From contig LSKJ01000674.1 of the NCBI GenBank assembly GCA_001557035.1, positions 1-8,582 on the forward strand: DNA of 8,582 nt, in the 5' to 3' direction. Each line of letters opens with the position of its first letter. Position 1 is the stretch's first letter. Positions 1-6,311 of this stretch are shown here, piece by piece. The translations under genes and the position numbers were made by a program. The stretch is from Rhodospirillaceae bacterium CCH5-H10. Its GTDB lineage: Bacteria > Pseudomonadota > Alphaproteobacteria > Reyranellales > Reyranellaceae. The notes under the pieces were generated by a model, which did no database searches, was not told the origin of the DNA, and was given only the letters and a program-made list of their open reading frames with translations.

Positions 1-195
1 GGGGCGGAAGCCCGCCTCCTGCGCCGCGGCTGCCGACGCGAAGAAGCGGCAATTCTCGAACTTCGGCGGACGCGCGGGGCAGACCGGCCGGCAGTAGATG
101 CCGGTCGAGGTCACGCCGACGAACACGCGGCCGTCGAAACGCGCGTCGTGACTCTGGAACGCGCGGTAGTAGGTGCTGCGGTCAGGCAATTCCAT
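1..195 (-). CDS. Ada-type zinc-domain DNA alkylation repair protein, N-terminal part (AlkA-fusion or Ada/AdaA), runs off left edge
   Basis: Only the first 65 residues lie in the window; the frame is open to the edge. They match the N-terminal Ada metal-binding domain: RFDGRVFVGVTSTGIYCRPV (residues 19-38), with zinc-ligand cysteines C35 and C39, then PPKFENCRFF (43-52) and AAGFRP at the edge. The second Cys-x2-Cys ligand pair should follow immediately outside. In Ada, the first of these cysteines takes a methyl group from DNA phosphotriesters. The same domain is found fused to a methyltransferase (Ada), a regulator (AdaA) or a 3-methyladenine glycosylase (AlkA fusion). The visible part cannot separate these; the wording of this domain looks to me most like the glycosylase fusion. 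The start used is the ATG at 195-193. An in-frame ATG at 261-259 would add 22 residues, and neither has a strong Shine-Dalgarno. It diverges from the MFS gene with about 88 bases between starts. Confidence 0.88.
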   Translation of the reverse strand, partial: MELPDRSTYYRAFQSHDARFDGRVFVGVTSTGIYCRPVCPARPPKFENCRFFASAAAAQEAGFRP

Positions 196-197
196 CC

Positions 198-210
198 TGG
201 GATAATCCCA
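198..210. promoter_or_regulatory. 13-nt perfect palindrome just upstream of the Ada-domain gene
   Basis: TGGGATAATCCCA is a perfect odd-length dyad (6-bp arms around a central A). It ends two bases from the ATG at 195-193 of the minus-strand Ada-domain gene. If that ATG is the true start, the dyad sits over the ribosome-binding region and could be an operator or a small hairpin. If the upstream ATG at 261-259 is used, it is coding sequence and probably meaningless. No Ada-box-like sequence is obvious in the divergent gap. Confidence 0.25.
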
Positions 211-283
211 TGCGTATTCGCGTGACGCTCGCGGTTTTCGGACGCGATAGTCGCCCGCCATCGTTTGACCGCGGCCCTGGAAA

Positions 284-1705
284 ATGATCAGTCGCCGCAT
301 GTCTGCAACGGTCGGTTGGTCGGCGCTCCTGAAGCCGCAATGGTTGCCGCTCCTGGTCGCGCTGGTGGGCGGCGTCCTCCTGCATTCGATGAACGTGTTG
401 ATGCTGGCGACGGTGCTGCCCAGCATCGTCGAGGATGTCGGCGGCACGGCCATGATGAGCTGGCCGACCACGGCCTTCCTCGCCTCGTCGATCGTTGCGG
501 CGACCTGCACGGGTCATCTCACCGCGAGGCTGGGCGCGCGCACGGCTTTCTGCGCCGGCGCGGTCGTCTTCGGCATCGGGGCGCTCATATGCGCCGTCGC
601 ACCCTCGATGGGCGTGGTGGTGGCCGGTCGCTTCGTGCAGGGCTTCGGCGGCGGCGTGCTGTCGGCCATGGCCTATGTGCTGGTGGGCAAATCCTTTCCC
701 GAGCCGATGTGGCCTCGCGTCGCCGCGCTGCTCTCCGGCGCGTGGAGCATGTCGGTCCTGGTAGGGCCGATGGTCGGCGGCGCCTTCGCGACTTGGGGAA
801 ACTGGCGCGGCTCCTTCTACGCCGTGACCGTCCTCGCAGCGCTGCTGGCCGTGGTCGCGGCACGCTCTCTGCCACGGGCCCGCGCGGATAAGGCCGGTTC
901 GGTCCGTGTCGTGCCCTTCGGCAGGGTCGCGCTGATCTGCCTTGCGATCGCCGTGATGTCGGCGGCCAGCGTCGTTGCGCTGCCGCTCACCAAGCTCGGC
1001 CTCTTCCTCACGGCCGTCTTGTTGCTGATCGGGATGATCGTGCTCGATCGACGGTCGGCGGCGCGGCTCTTCCCGAGCGATGCCTTTTCGCCGCGCACGG
1101 TGACGGGCATGGCGATGACATTCGCGTTGCTGGTCTCCATCGCCTACAGCCCGCTCTCGATCTTCGTGCCGATATTTCTGCAGGGCCTGCATGGTTTCGA
1201 CCCGCTGGCGGCGGGATACACGGTTGCGGGCGCGTCGATGGGCTGGACCGTGTCGTCGATCGTCGTCGCCGGCTGGTCGCCGCGGGCGGCGGGCCGGATG
1301 CTCGCGGTCGGTCCGCTGGCCATGGCCATCGGCCTCGGTGGGATCGCGCTGCTCATGGCCACGAAGCCGGTGCTGGTGCTGCCGGCTTTGATCGCGCTGG
1401 TCGGCCTCGGCATCGGCGCCTGCTGGGGCTTCGGCGTGCAGCGATTGATGGGCGGCGCCAGGCCGGGCGAGGGCGATCTCGCGGCATCCGCGGTCGCCAC
1501 AGTTCAGCAGACGGGCTTCGCGCTGGGCGCCGCCGCGGCCGGCATCGTCGCCACCCAGGCAGGGCTGTCGCGCGGCCTCAGCACGCAGGGTCTTGCGAGC
1601 GCGGCCTTCTGGGTGCCGGCGAGTTTCGTGGCGGTTGCCGTAATCGCGGCCGTTGCAGGCGGACGTCTCGCGCTGCTGGCGCGCCGCAGTCTGCAGACAA
1701 CATGA
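284..1705 (+). CDS. Major facilitator superfamily transporter, DHA2-like drug/proton antiporter type
   Basis: A 473-residue inner-membrane protein with about 14 hydrophobic segments (roughly 20-45, 58-78, 86-106, 108-132, 146-168, 175-193, 210-230, 233-253, 273-297, 305-326, 335-357, 362-382, 400-423, 437-462). Family motifs are visible: a motif A-like loop GHLTARLGART (77-87) after TM2, a motif B-like GRFVQGFGGG with R116 in TM4, and motif C in TM5 ending in GPMVGG (161-166), which marks proton-coupled antiporters. Length and helix count fit the DHA2 group, which exports drugs or other small hydrophobic molecules; the substrate cannot be read from sequence. The start at 284 lacks a well-spaced Shine-Dalgarno. 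The ATG at 299 (MSATVGWSALLKPQW) is an equally plausible start that would drop five residues. No adjacent TetR/MarR regulator and no membrane-fusion partner gene are visible. Confidence is high for the superfamily, moderate for DHA2. Confidence 0.9.
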   Translation: MISRRMSATVGWSALLKPQWLPLLVALVGGVLLHSMNVLMLATVLPSIVEDVGGTAMMSWPTTAFLASSIVAATCTGHLTARLGARTAFCAGAVVFGIGALICAVAPSMGVVVAGRFVQGFGGGVLSAMAYVLVGKSFPEPMWPRVAALLSGAWSMSVLVGPMVGGAFATWGNWRGSFYAVTVLAALLAVVAARSLPRARADKAGSVRVVPFGRVALICLAIAVMSAASVVALPLTKLGLFLTAVLLLIGMIVLDRRSAARLFPSDAFSPRTVTGMAMTFALLVSIAYSPLSIFVPIFLQGLHGFDPLAAGYTVAGASMGWTVSSIVVAGWSPRAAGRMLAVGPLAMAIGLGGIALLMATKPVLVLPALIALVGLGIGACWGFGVQRLMGGARPGEGDLAASAVATVQQTGFALGAAAAGIVATQAGLSRGLSTQGLASAAFWVPASFVAVAVIAAVAGGRLALLARRSLQTT

Positions 1706-1723
1706 CAACACAGGTCGGGCACT

Positions 1724-1746
1724 CGCGGTCAATTGCTTTGACCGCG
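1724..1746. promoter_or_regulatory. 9-bp dyad (CGCGGTCAA-N5-TTGACCGCG) between the MFS and DUF2252 genes
   Basis: The arms 1724-1732 and 1738-1746 are perfectly complementary and separated by TTGCT. It begins 18 bases after the MFS stop. There is no T-run after the stem, so it is a poor intrinsic terminator on the plus strand. The right arm contains TTGACC, which fits the -35 box of the candidate DUF2252 promoter, so a repressor operator is a reasonable alternative reading. The 11-mer TTTGACCGCGG spanning the right arm recurs at 264-274, ahead of the MFS gene. Confidence 0.45.
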
Positions 1747-1766
1747 GCGGGTGGCCGACGTTGAAT
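1738..1766 (+). promoter_or_regulatory. Candidate sigma-70-type promoter for the DUF2252 gene
   Basis: A -35 box TTGACC (1738-1743) and a -10 box TTGAAT (1761-1766) are separated by 17 bases. Transcription would start near 1773, leaving a leader of about 17 bases before the ATG at 1790. The position is consistent with the chosen start and argues against the upstream GTG at 1751, which would lie before the transcript begins. The assignment rests on box similarity only. Confidence 0.4.
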
Positions 1767-1779
1767 GGCGATCGAGAGC

Positions 1780-1785
1780 GGGGGA
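1780..1785 (+). promoter_or_regulatory. Ribosome-binding site deciding the DUF2252 start
   Basis: GGGGGA lies four bases upstream of the ATG at 1790. The in-frame GTG at 1751 has no comparable purine-rich stretch, and the ATG at 1785 is in another frame. This favours a 489-residue protein over a 502-residue one. Confidence 0.5.
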
Positions 1786-1789
1786 TGAC

Positions 1790-3259
1790 ATGACATTGGT
1801 GAAGATCGACGCGAACGTCGACCGCACGTTCGCGCGCATGAATGCCGCGACCGAGAACATGGAATTGTTCGAGAGCTTCACGGCGCCCCGGGCGACGGTC
1901 GCGGAGCGGCTGCAGGCCGGCAAGGCGCTGCGCACGCAGGTGCCGCGAACCTCCCACGCCACGTTCGAGAAGGCGGCGAACCGGCCCGATCCGGTTGCCA
2001 TCCTGGAAGAGCAGAACGTGTCGCGTGTCCAGAAGCTGGTGCCGGTTCGCTTTGCGCGGATGCTGGCCTCACCCTTTGCCTTCCTGCGCGGTTCGGCGGC
2101 GGTGATGACGGCGGACCTATCAAATACGCCGGTGACGGGGATGGGTGTCGGCGCCTGCGGCGACATGCATGTCTCGAATTTCGGGGTCTTCGCCTCGGCC
2201 GAGCGGAATCTGATCTTCGCCATCAACGATTTCGACGAGGTCCATCCGGGTCCTTGGGAATGGGACCTGAAGCGCCTGGCCGCCAGCGCCGCCGTCGCCG
2301 TGCGCTTCATGGGCGGAGATCGCGTCGCGGCGGAAGAAGCGGCGCACGCCATCGTGCGCTCCTACCGCAAGCGGATGCGCCGTTACGCCGACATGGGCTA
2401 TCTGCAGATCTGGTACGATCGCATCGACGAGCGTGCGGTGCTCGACACGCTGTCGCCGCGAGCCCGGCGCGGCGCCGAGCGGCTGATGGACAAGGCCCGG
2501 GCCAAGGGCCACGTCAGCGTGCTCGAGAAGCTGACCGAGCAGGTCGATGGGCAGCATCGCATCATCGAGGAAGTGCCGCTGATCGTGCGGGAAACCCACA
2601 CGGTGGCGGGAACGCCGGCCAACGTCGCGCTCGATGAAATGCTCCGGGCCTACATCCAGTCTTTGACCATCGACCGGCGCCTGCTTCTGTCGCGCTATCG
2701 CATCGTCGATTCGGCCCGCAAGGTCGTCGGCGTGGGCAGCGTCGGCACCGGCTGCTGGGTCGTGCTGCTGCAGGGCGTCGATTCGGACGATCCGCTGTTC
2801 CTGCAGGTTAAACAGGCTCAAAAGTCCGTACTCGCGCCCTATGTCGACTACAAACTTAACGTCGAAAGCCAGGGGCGGCGGGTGGTGGTGGGCCAGCGGC
2901 TGGCGCAGGGCTCGCCGGACATCTTCCTCGGCTGGGGCAGGGTGGACGGCAAGGACTTCTACGTCCGCCAGCTCGCCGACATGAAGGGCAGCGTGAAGTT
3001 CAACGAGAGCGACCCGGCGAGCATCGACGGCTTCGTCGAGTACTGCACCCTGTGCGGCTGGGCCCTGGCGCTTGCGCACGCCAAGTCGGGCGATCCGGCG
3101 ATGATCGCGGGCTACTGCGGCAACAGCGAAACGCTCGACGAAGCCATCGGCAAGTTCGCGATGGCCTATGCAAAGCAGACCGACGAGGACCACGATGCGC
3201 TCGACAAGGCGCGCCGTACCGGCCGTATCAGGGTCGCGGCACACGAGATGGTGAAGTAG
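1790..3259 (+). CDS. DUF2252 family protein (kinase-fold-like, function unknown)
   Basis: A 489-residue soluble protein with no signal peptide or membrane segment, at about the usual full length for DUF2252 (COG4320). Family hallmarks appear in order: LVPVRFARMLASPFAFLRGS, the GDMHVSNFG motif (124-132, with D125, H127, N130), INDFDEVHPGP with D147 and D149, then WEWDLKRLA (156-164). Later, LQVKQAQKSVL carries K341 and K345. The GDxHxxNFG plus DFD pair resembles the catalytic and metal-binding loops of aminoglycoside-phosphotransferase/protein-kinase-fold enzymes (HGDxHxxN and DxD). ATP-dependent phosphotransfer is therefore a structural inference, and the substrate is unknown. All these residues are present, so the gene looks intact. 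It follows the MFS gene by 84 bases and precedes the ABM gene by 85, on the same strand, but appears to have its own promoter. A short stretch near 2805-2870 uses AT-richer codons than the rest. Confidence 0.88.
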   Translation: MTLVKIDANVDRTFARMNAATENMELFESFTAPRATVAERLQAGKALRTQVPRTSHATFEKAANRPDPVAILEEQNVSRVQKLVPVRFARMLASPFAFLRGSAAVMTADLSNTPVTGMGVGACGDMHVSNFGVFASAERNLIFAINDFDEVHPGPWEWDLKRLAASAAVAVRFMGGDRVAAEEAAHAIVRSYRKRMRRYADMGYLQIWYDRIDERAVLDTLSPRARRGAERLMDKARAKGHVSVLEKLTEQVDGQHRIIEEVPLIVRETHTVAGTPANVALDEMLRAYIQSLTIDRRLLLSRYRIVDSARKVVGVGSVGTGCWVVLLQGVDSDDPLFLQVKQAQKSVLAPYVDYKLNVESQGRRVVVGQRLAQGSPDIFLGWGRVDGKDFYVRQLADMKGSVKFNESDPASIDGFVEYCTLCGWALALAHAKSGDPAMIAGYCGNSETLDEAIGKFAMAYAKQTDEDHDALDKARRTGRIRVAAHEMVK

Positions 3260-3265
3260 GCGAGC

Positions 3266-3278
3266 GGTCGCTTCGACC
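3266..3278 (+). other. Short hairpin after the DUF2252 stop
   Basis: GGTCG-CTT-CGACC forms a 5-bp stem with a 3-base loop, six bases after the TAG. There is no following T-run, so it is at best a weak 3'-end stabiliser or factor-dependent termination aid. Confidence 0.2.
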
Positions 3279-3344
3279 CCGGCCGAAACGACGGCGCCAT
3301 TTGCCGATCTAGAACCCTCCCGTCAGCAACCGAGGGAGAAACAT

Positions 3345-3671
3345 ATGGTCGATCTTCATTCCCTGAAAGACGGGCTCATCGTCACGGCATTTTGGGAAGC
3401 CAGGCCCGGCGAGGCCGATGCGGTCGCGGCCATCGTCCGCGAATACCTGCCGCAGGCCCAGCGCGAGCCCTGGGTGCATGCCTTCCAGATCCATCGCTCG
3501 ATCGCGGAACCCGCCAAGTTCTTCTTTTACGAGGTGTTCCACGACGAGGCGGGTTTCGCCTCGCATCAGGAGACGCCGCACTTCAAGGCGCTGATCGTGG
3601 GCCAGGCGTTGCCCAAGCTCGCGAGGCGCGAGCGCACGCAACACCGCTTCGTTCAGGCCGAAATTTCTTGA
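3345..3671 (+). CDS. Putative quinol monooxygenase, ABM (antibiotic biosynthesis monooxygenase) fold
   Basis: A 108-residue single-domain protein, the usual size for stand-alone ABM proteins (YgiN-like dimeric ferredoxin-like fold). The first strand is LIVTAFWEARPGEADAVAAI (11-30), with the typical 'xPGxxd' turn into the first helix. Next come VHAFQIHRSI and KFFFYEVFHDEAGFASH (58-74), then the signature HQETPHFKAL (74-83) with H74, T77, H79 and F80. These enzymes oxidise aromatic or quinol substrates with O2 without cofactor, or act as small-ligand binders; the substrate is not predictable. The start is well supported: GAGGGAGA at 3332-3339 lies five bases before the ATG. No separate promoter stands out, so it may be read from the DUF2252 promoter 85 bases upstream of its start. 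Its stop is followed after two bases by the inverted repeat. Confidence 0.85.
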   Translation: MVDLHSLKDGLIVTAFWEARPGEADAVAAIVREYLPQAQREPWVHAFQIHRSIAEPAKFFFYEVFHDEAGFASHQETPHFKALIVGQALPKLARRERTQHRFVQAEIS

Positions 3672-3673
3672 GG

Positions 3674-3772
3674 AAAGGTCCCTCGCTCCGCTCGGGATGA
3701 CAATGTTGGTGGGATCAGCGCAGTGCGCCGATGCAAGCAATGCTGTCATCCCGAGCGGAGCGAGGGACCTTT
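3674..3772. repeat. Paired intergenic repeat: perfect 29-bp inverted arms around a 41-base spacer
   Basis: The left arm 3674-3702 (beginning AAAGGTCCCTCGCTCCGCTC) is the exact reverse complement of the right arm 3744-3772 (ending GAGCGAGGGACCTTT). Each arm is itself an imperfect palindrome built on GAGCGGAGCGAG flanked by CCC/GGG. The spacer carries a further small dyad, GCGCA-G-TGCGC (3718-3728). I recognise the arm as the dispersed intergenic repeat seen in many bacterial genomes, whose accidental translations give 'HPERSEGP' and 'VIPSGARDL' peptides. The head-to-head pair resembles REP/BIME-type units. It sits exactly between convergent genes, two bases after the ABM stop and 47 bases from the oxidoreductase stop, where the folded RNA could stabilise 3' ends or help termination. 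There is no T-run for a standard intrinsic terminator. Confidence 0.85.
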
Positions 3773-3819
3773 AGAGTCTTTCCGAGCAGAATCGTATCTC
3801 GCCCAACCTCAACCTGATT

Positions 3820-5862
3820 TCAGGCCGCGGCCGCTTCCTTCCACGGCGCGACTTCCAGCCAGGTGCTCTGGTAGGTCGCGCCTTCGCCCATGTCGGTGTA
3901 GCGGTCCGAGCAGAGCATGTTGATCGTGCCCGACACGGCTTCGCCCACGGGGCGCTGGCCCGGCACCAGCAGGACGCCCGGCTGGACCTCGTCGGCAACC
4001 TTGAGCATCAGGCCGATCTCGCCACGGTCGTTGAACAGGCGAACGCGGTCGCCGTCCTTCAAACCGCGCTTCGCGGCGTCCTCCGGATGCAGGATGCAGA
4101 AGGGCTTGCCCTCGCGCTCGCGCAGGAAACCGACACCCGAGAAAGCGGTGTGTGCCTGGAAGTAGCCCGGCGCCGTCAGCAGGCGGAGCGGCCACTTCGC
4201 GGCTTCCTGGGCCTCGATCGGATCGGCTTCCCAGTCGGGCATCGGCGGCAGGCCCTGTTTGGCCAACTGCTCGGAGTAGAATTCGAGCTTGCCCGACGGC
4301 GTCTTGAAGGGCTGGCCGTCCCAGTCGTGCTTGATGTTGAGCGGCACGCCGGCGAACAGCTCGTTGCGGTCGACCTTCGAGGCGGGCCCGGTCGAGCCCT
4401 TGAAGAACTCCTCGGCGGCTTCGCGTGGCGTCAGGCTGAAGATCCTGTCCGTCACGCCCATGCGCTGGGCCAGCGCCTGCGCAACATGGAAGTTGGAACG
4501 TGCTTCGCCGGCCGGCTCGACCGCCTTCTGGCCCCACTGCATCCAGTAGGCGCCATAGGCGCGGTAGAGATCGTCGGTCTCGAGATAGTTGGCGGCCGGC
4601 AGTACGATGTCGGCGTAGCGGGCCGTGTCGGTCATGAACGGGTCGTGCACGACCGTGAACAGGTCCTCGCGCATCAGGCCCTTCTGGACCTTGTGCACCT
4701 CGGGGCAGGTGACGACCGGATTGTTGGCGGCCACGAAGAGCGAGCGGATCGGCGGATCCTTCATGTTGAGGAGTTCTTCGCCGAGACGCAAATGGTTCAC
4801 CATGCGCGCCGTTGCCGGGCCGGACGGCTTGCGCACGGCGGCATAATTGAGGTCGCACGAGGAGGCCGTGAGCAGCAGCGCGCCGCCACCCTTCACGCCG
4901 TAGTGGCCCGACACACCCGGCAGCAGCGCCACGGTGCGGAGAGCCTGGCCGCCATGGGTGAGGCGGGTCATGCCTTCGCCGAGACGGATCAGCGCGGCCT
5001 TCGCCTTGCCGTACATCGCCGCGAGCTTCTCGATGTCGGCGACGGGAAGCCCCGTGATCTCGGCGGTGCGTTCCGGCGTGAACTTCGGCAGCACGTCGGC
5101 TTCGACCTTGTCGAAGCCCAGCGTGTGCTTGGCGATGTAGTCGCGGTTGGCGAGGCCGTCGCGCACGAGGATGTGCATGACGCCGAGCGCCAGTGCCGCG
5201 TCGGTGCCGATCCTGATCGGCAGGTAAAGGTCGGCGGCCTTGGCGCTGCGCGTGCGGCGCGGATCGATCACGACGATCGGCATGCCGGTCTTCTTGCGCT
5301 GCGCTTCGGCAAGCGCCCAGAAATGCACGTTGGTGGCCGCGAGGTCGGCGCCCCACGAGATCACCATGTCCGAATGCACGACCGATTCGGGGTCCGCACC
5401 GCCGACCGGACCGACCGTCATCTCCCAGGCGGTCTCGCAGCAGGTGTCGCAGACCGTGCCGGCCTGCAGGCGCGACGTGCCCAGCGCGTGGAACAGGCCG
5501 TTCACCAGCCCGCGGTTCATCAGTCCCTGATGGGCTGAGTAGGCGTAACCCAGGATGGCCTCGGGTCCGCTCTCCTTGATGATCGTCTTCCACTGGCCGG
5601 CGATCTCGTCGAGCGCCTGATCCCAGGTGATCGGCTTGAACTGGCCCGAGCCCTTGGGGCCGGTGCGGCGCAGCGGCGTGGCGATGCGTTCTGGCGAGTT
5701 TACGAGGTCGCTGTCGCGGTTGACCTTGCCGCAGGCGAAACCCGCCGTGTACGGCTGATCGGGGTCACCCTGGATGCGCACGACTTTGCCGTTGTCGACA
5801 TGTGCAATGAGCGAGCACATGTCGGGACAATCGTGAGCACAAACAACTCTAACGGATTTCAC
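3820..5862 (-). CDS. Molybdopterin oxidoreductase, DMSO-reductase superfamily, solitary catalytic subunit
   Basis: A 680-residue BisC/COG0243-type protein. The N-terminal [4Fe-4S] motif is C8-x3-C12-x3-C16-x27-C44. The main molybdopterin domain runs about 60-470, with VVIDPRRTRSAKAADLYLPI (197-216) followed by GTDAALALG, ANNP (379-382) and ADIVLPAANYLETDD (417-431). TPSGKLEFYSE (521-531) precedes the C-terminal guanylate-binding barrel (about 560-675). By alignment with the Cys/Sec loop of NapA and FdhF, the likely molybdenum ligand is C138 in TVCDTCCE; C141 and C142 beside it are unusual. There is no Tat signal, so the enzyme is cytoplasmic. No iron-sulfur, membrane or Moco-chaperone partner lies next to it, so substrate and electron partner are unknown. 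The start is GTG at 5862, with GGGAGG (minus strand, 5870-5875) seven bases upstream. It lies 62 bases downstream of rpmE on the same strand and may be read with it. Confidence 0.92.
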   Translation of the reverse strand: MKSVRVVCAHDCPDMCSLIAHVDNGKVVRIQGDPDQPYTAGFACGKVNRDSDLVNSPERIATPLRRTGPKGSGQFKPITWDQALDEIAGQWKTIIKESGPEAILGYAYSAHQGLMNRGLVNGLFHALGTSRLQAGTVCDTCCETAWEMTVGPVGGADPESVVHSDMVISWGADLAATNVHFWALAEAQRKKTGMPIVVIDPRRTRSAKAADLYLPIRIGTDAALALGVMHILVRDGLANRDYIAKHTLGFDKVEADVLPKFTPERTAEITGLPVADIEKLAAMYGKAKAALIRLGEGMTRLTHGGQALRTVALLPGVSGHYGVKGGGALLLTASSCDLNYAAVRKPSGPATARMVNHLRLGEELLNMKDPPIRSLFVAANNPVVTCPEVHKVQKGLMREDLFTVVHDPFMTDTARYADIVLPAANYLETDDLYRAYGAYWMQWGQKAVEPAGEARSNFHVAQALAQRMGVTDRIFSLTPREAAEEFFKGSTGPASKVDRNELFAGVPLNIKHDWDGQPFKTPSGKLEFYSEQLAKQGLPPMPDWEADPIEAQEAAKWPLRLLTAPGYFQAHTAFSGVGFLREREGKPFCILHPEDAAKRGLKDGDRVRLFNDRGEIGLMLKVADEVQPGVLLVPGQRPVGEAVSGTINMLCSDRYTDMGEGATYQSTWLEVAPWKEAAAA

Positions 5863-5869
5863 TACGCCG

Positions 5870-5875
5870 CCTCCC
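5870..5875 (-). promoter_or_regulatory. Ribosome-binding site supporting the GTG start of the molybdopterin oxidoreductase
   Basis: On the minus strand, GGGAGG stands seven bases before the GTG at 5862-5860. This start gives the expected short lead-in to the C8 iron-sulfur cysteine, so GTG is preferred over any later ATG, all of which would remove the cluster motif. Confidence 0.6.
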
Positions 5876-5924
5876 GATGGGTATCGCGGCCGTAGTGTAG
5901 CAGAGGCTTTCGAAGAAGCGGTTC

Positions 5925-6191
5925 CTACTTCTTCTCGGCGTCGGCCTTGGCTTCGGCCGGGGCATCTTTCTTGTCGCTGCCGATCATGCCGAAGCGATTA
6001 CGGAAGCGCTGCACGCGGCCGCCGCGATCGATGCTCTGGCGCACGCCGGTCCACGCCGGATGCGTCTTGGGATCGATGTCGAGGCGCAGGCTGGCGCCTT
6101 CCTTGCCCCAGGTCGACTTCGTCTCGAAGGACGTGCCGTCGGTCATCACCACGGTGATGGTGTGGTAGTCGGGGTGGATCTTCTCTTGCAT
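5925..6191 (-). CDS. rpmE: 50S ribosomal protein L31, zinc-free form
   Basis: An 88-residue protein with the L31 pattern: [17 protein letters not shown] (4-20), then [24 protein letters not shown] (start about 26) and [11 protein letters not shown], the conserved C-terminal block. L31 binds the large subunit near the central protuberance and bridges to the small subunit. The zinc-binding Cys-x2-Cys residues of E. coli RpmE are absent, as in other alphaproteobacterial L31 proteins I know. The protein is longer than the usual 70-75 residues because of a charged tail, [17 protein letters not shown], at the C-terminus. The start is supported by GGAGAGAGA (minus strand, 6195-6203) three bases upstream. 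It diverges from cyaY, and the molybdopterin oxidoreductase follows it on the same strand. Confidence 0.95.
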   Translation of the reverse strand: MQEKIHPDYHTITVVMTDGTSFETKSTWGKEGASLRLDIDPKTHPAWTGVRQSIDRGGRVQRFRNRFGMIGSDKKDAPAEAKADAEKK

Positions 6192-6248
6192 GATTCTCTC
6201 TCCAGCGCTTCAGGGCCGATTCCGACCGGCCGGCGCAACAGGGGCGGG

Positions 6249-6277
6249 GATATACAGTCCCGGCGCCGCGGCGACAA
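6249..6277 (-). promoter_or_regulatory. Candidate promoter of rpmE
   Basis: Reading the minus strand, TTGTCG (6277-6272) and TATATC (6254-6249) are separated by 17 bases. Transcription would start near 6242 and give a leader of about 50 bases. In that leader GGCCG (6231-6227) can pair with CGGCC (6218-6214) ahead of the ribosome-binding site. TATATA-like sequence is rare in this GC-rich window, which helps the call, but it rests on box similarity only. Confidence 0.45.
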
Positions 6278-6282
6278 GCAGG

Positions 6283-6311
6283 TTGTACGGCCCCCCGGCG
6301 GCCTGTAGACC
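6283..6311 (+). promoter_or_regulatory. Weak candidate promoter of cyaY
   Basis: TTGTAC (6283-6288) and TAGACC (6306-6311) have a 17-base spacing. The -10 match is poor, and transcription would begin only a few bases before the ATG at 6322, implying a nearly leaderless message. No Shine-Dalgarno is visible before cyaY, which is compatible with that reading but does not prove it. Confidence 0.2.

Noticed and set aside
182..1957. A 591-codon open frame on the minus strand opposite the MFS gene
   Set aside because: It is rich in Arg, Gly, His and Ala with no domain pattern. It is the usual antisense shadow of a GC-rich gene and also covers the Ada-domain start in another frame.
3309..3923. Short open frames across the inverted repeat encoding 'HPERSEGP'- and 'IPSGARDL'-type peptides
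   Set aside because: These are the familiar chance translations of this repeat class; there is no ribosome-binding site and they overlap real genes antisense.
4087..5538. A 483-codon plus-strand open frame opposite the molybdopterin oxidoreductase
   Set aside because: Low-complexity Arg/Ala/Gly composition; the opposite strand carries an unmistakable intact oxidoreductase.
5912..5934. GAAGAAG / CTTCTTC inverted repeat at the end of rpmE as a terminator
   Set aside because: One arm is the Glu-Lys-Lys codons of the L31 tail; the stem is AU/GC-mixed and only 7 bp, and no T-run follows.
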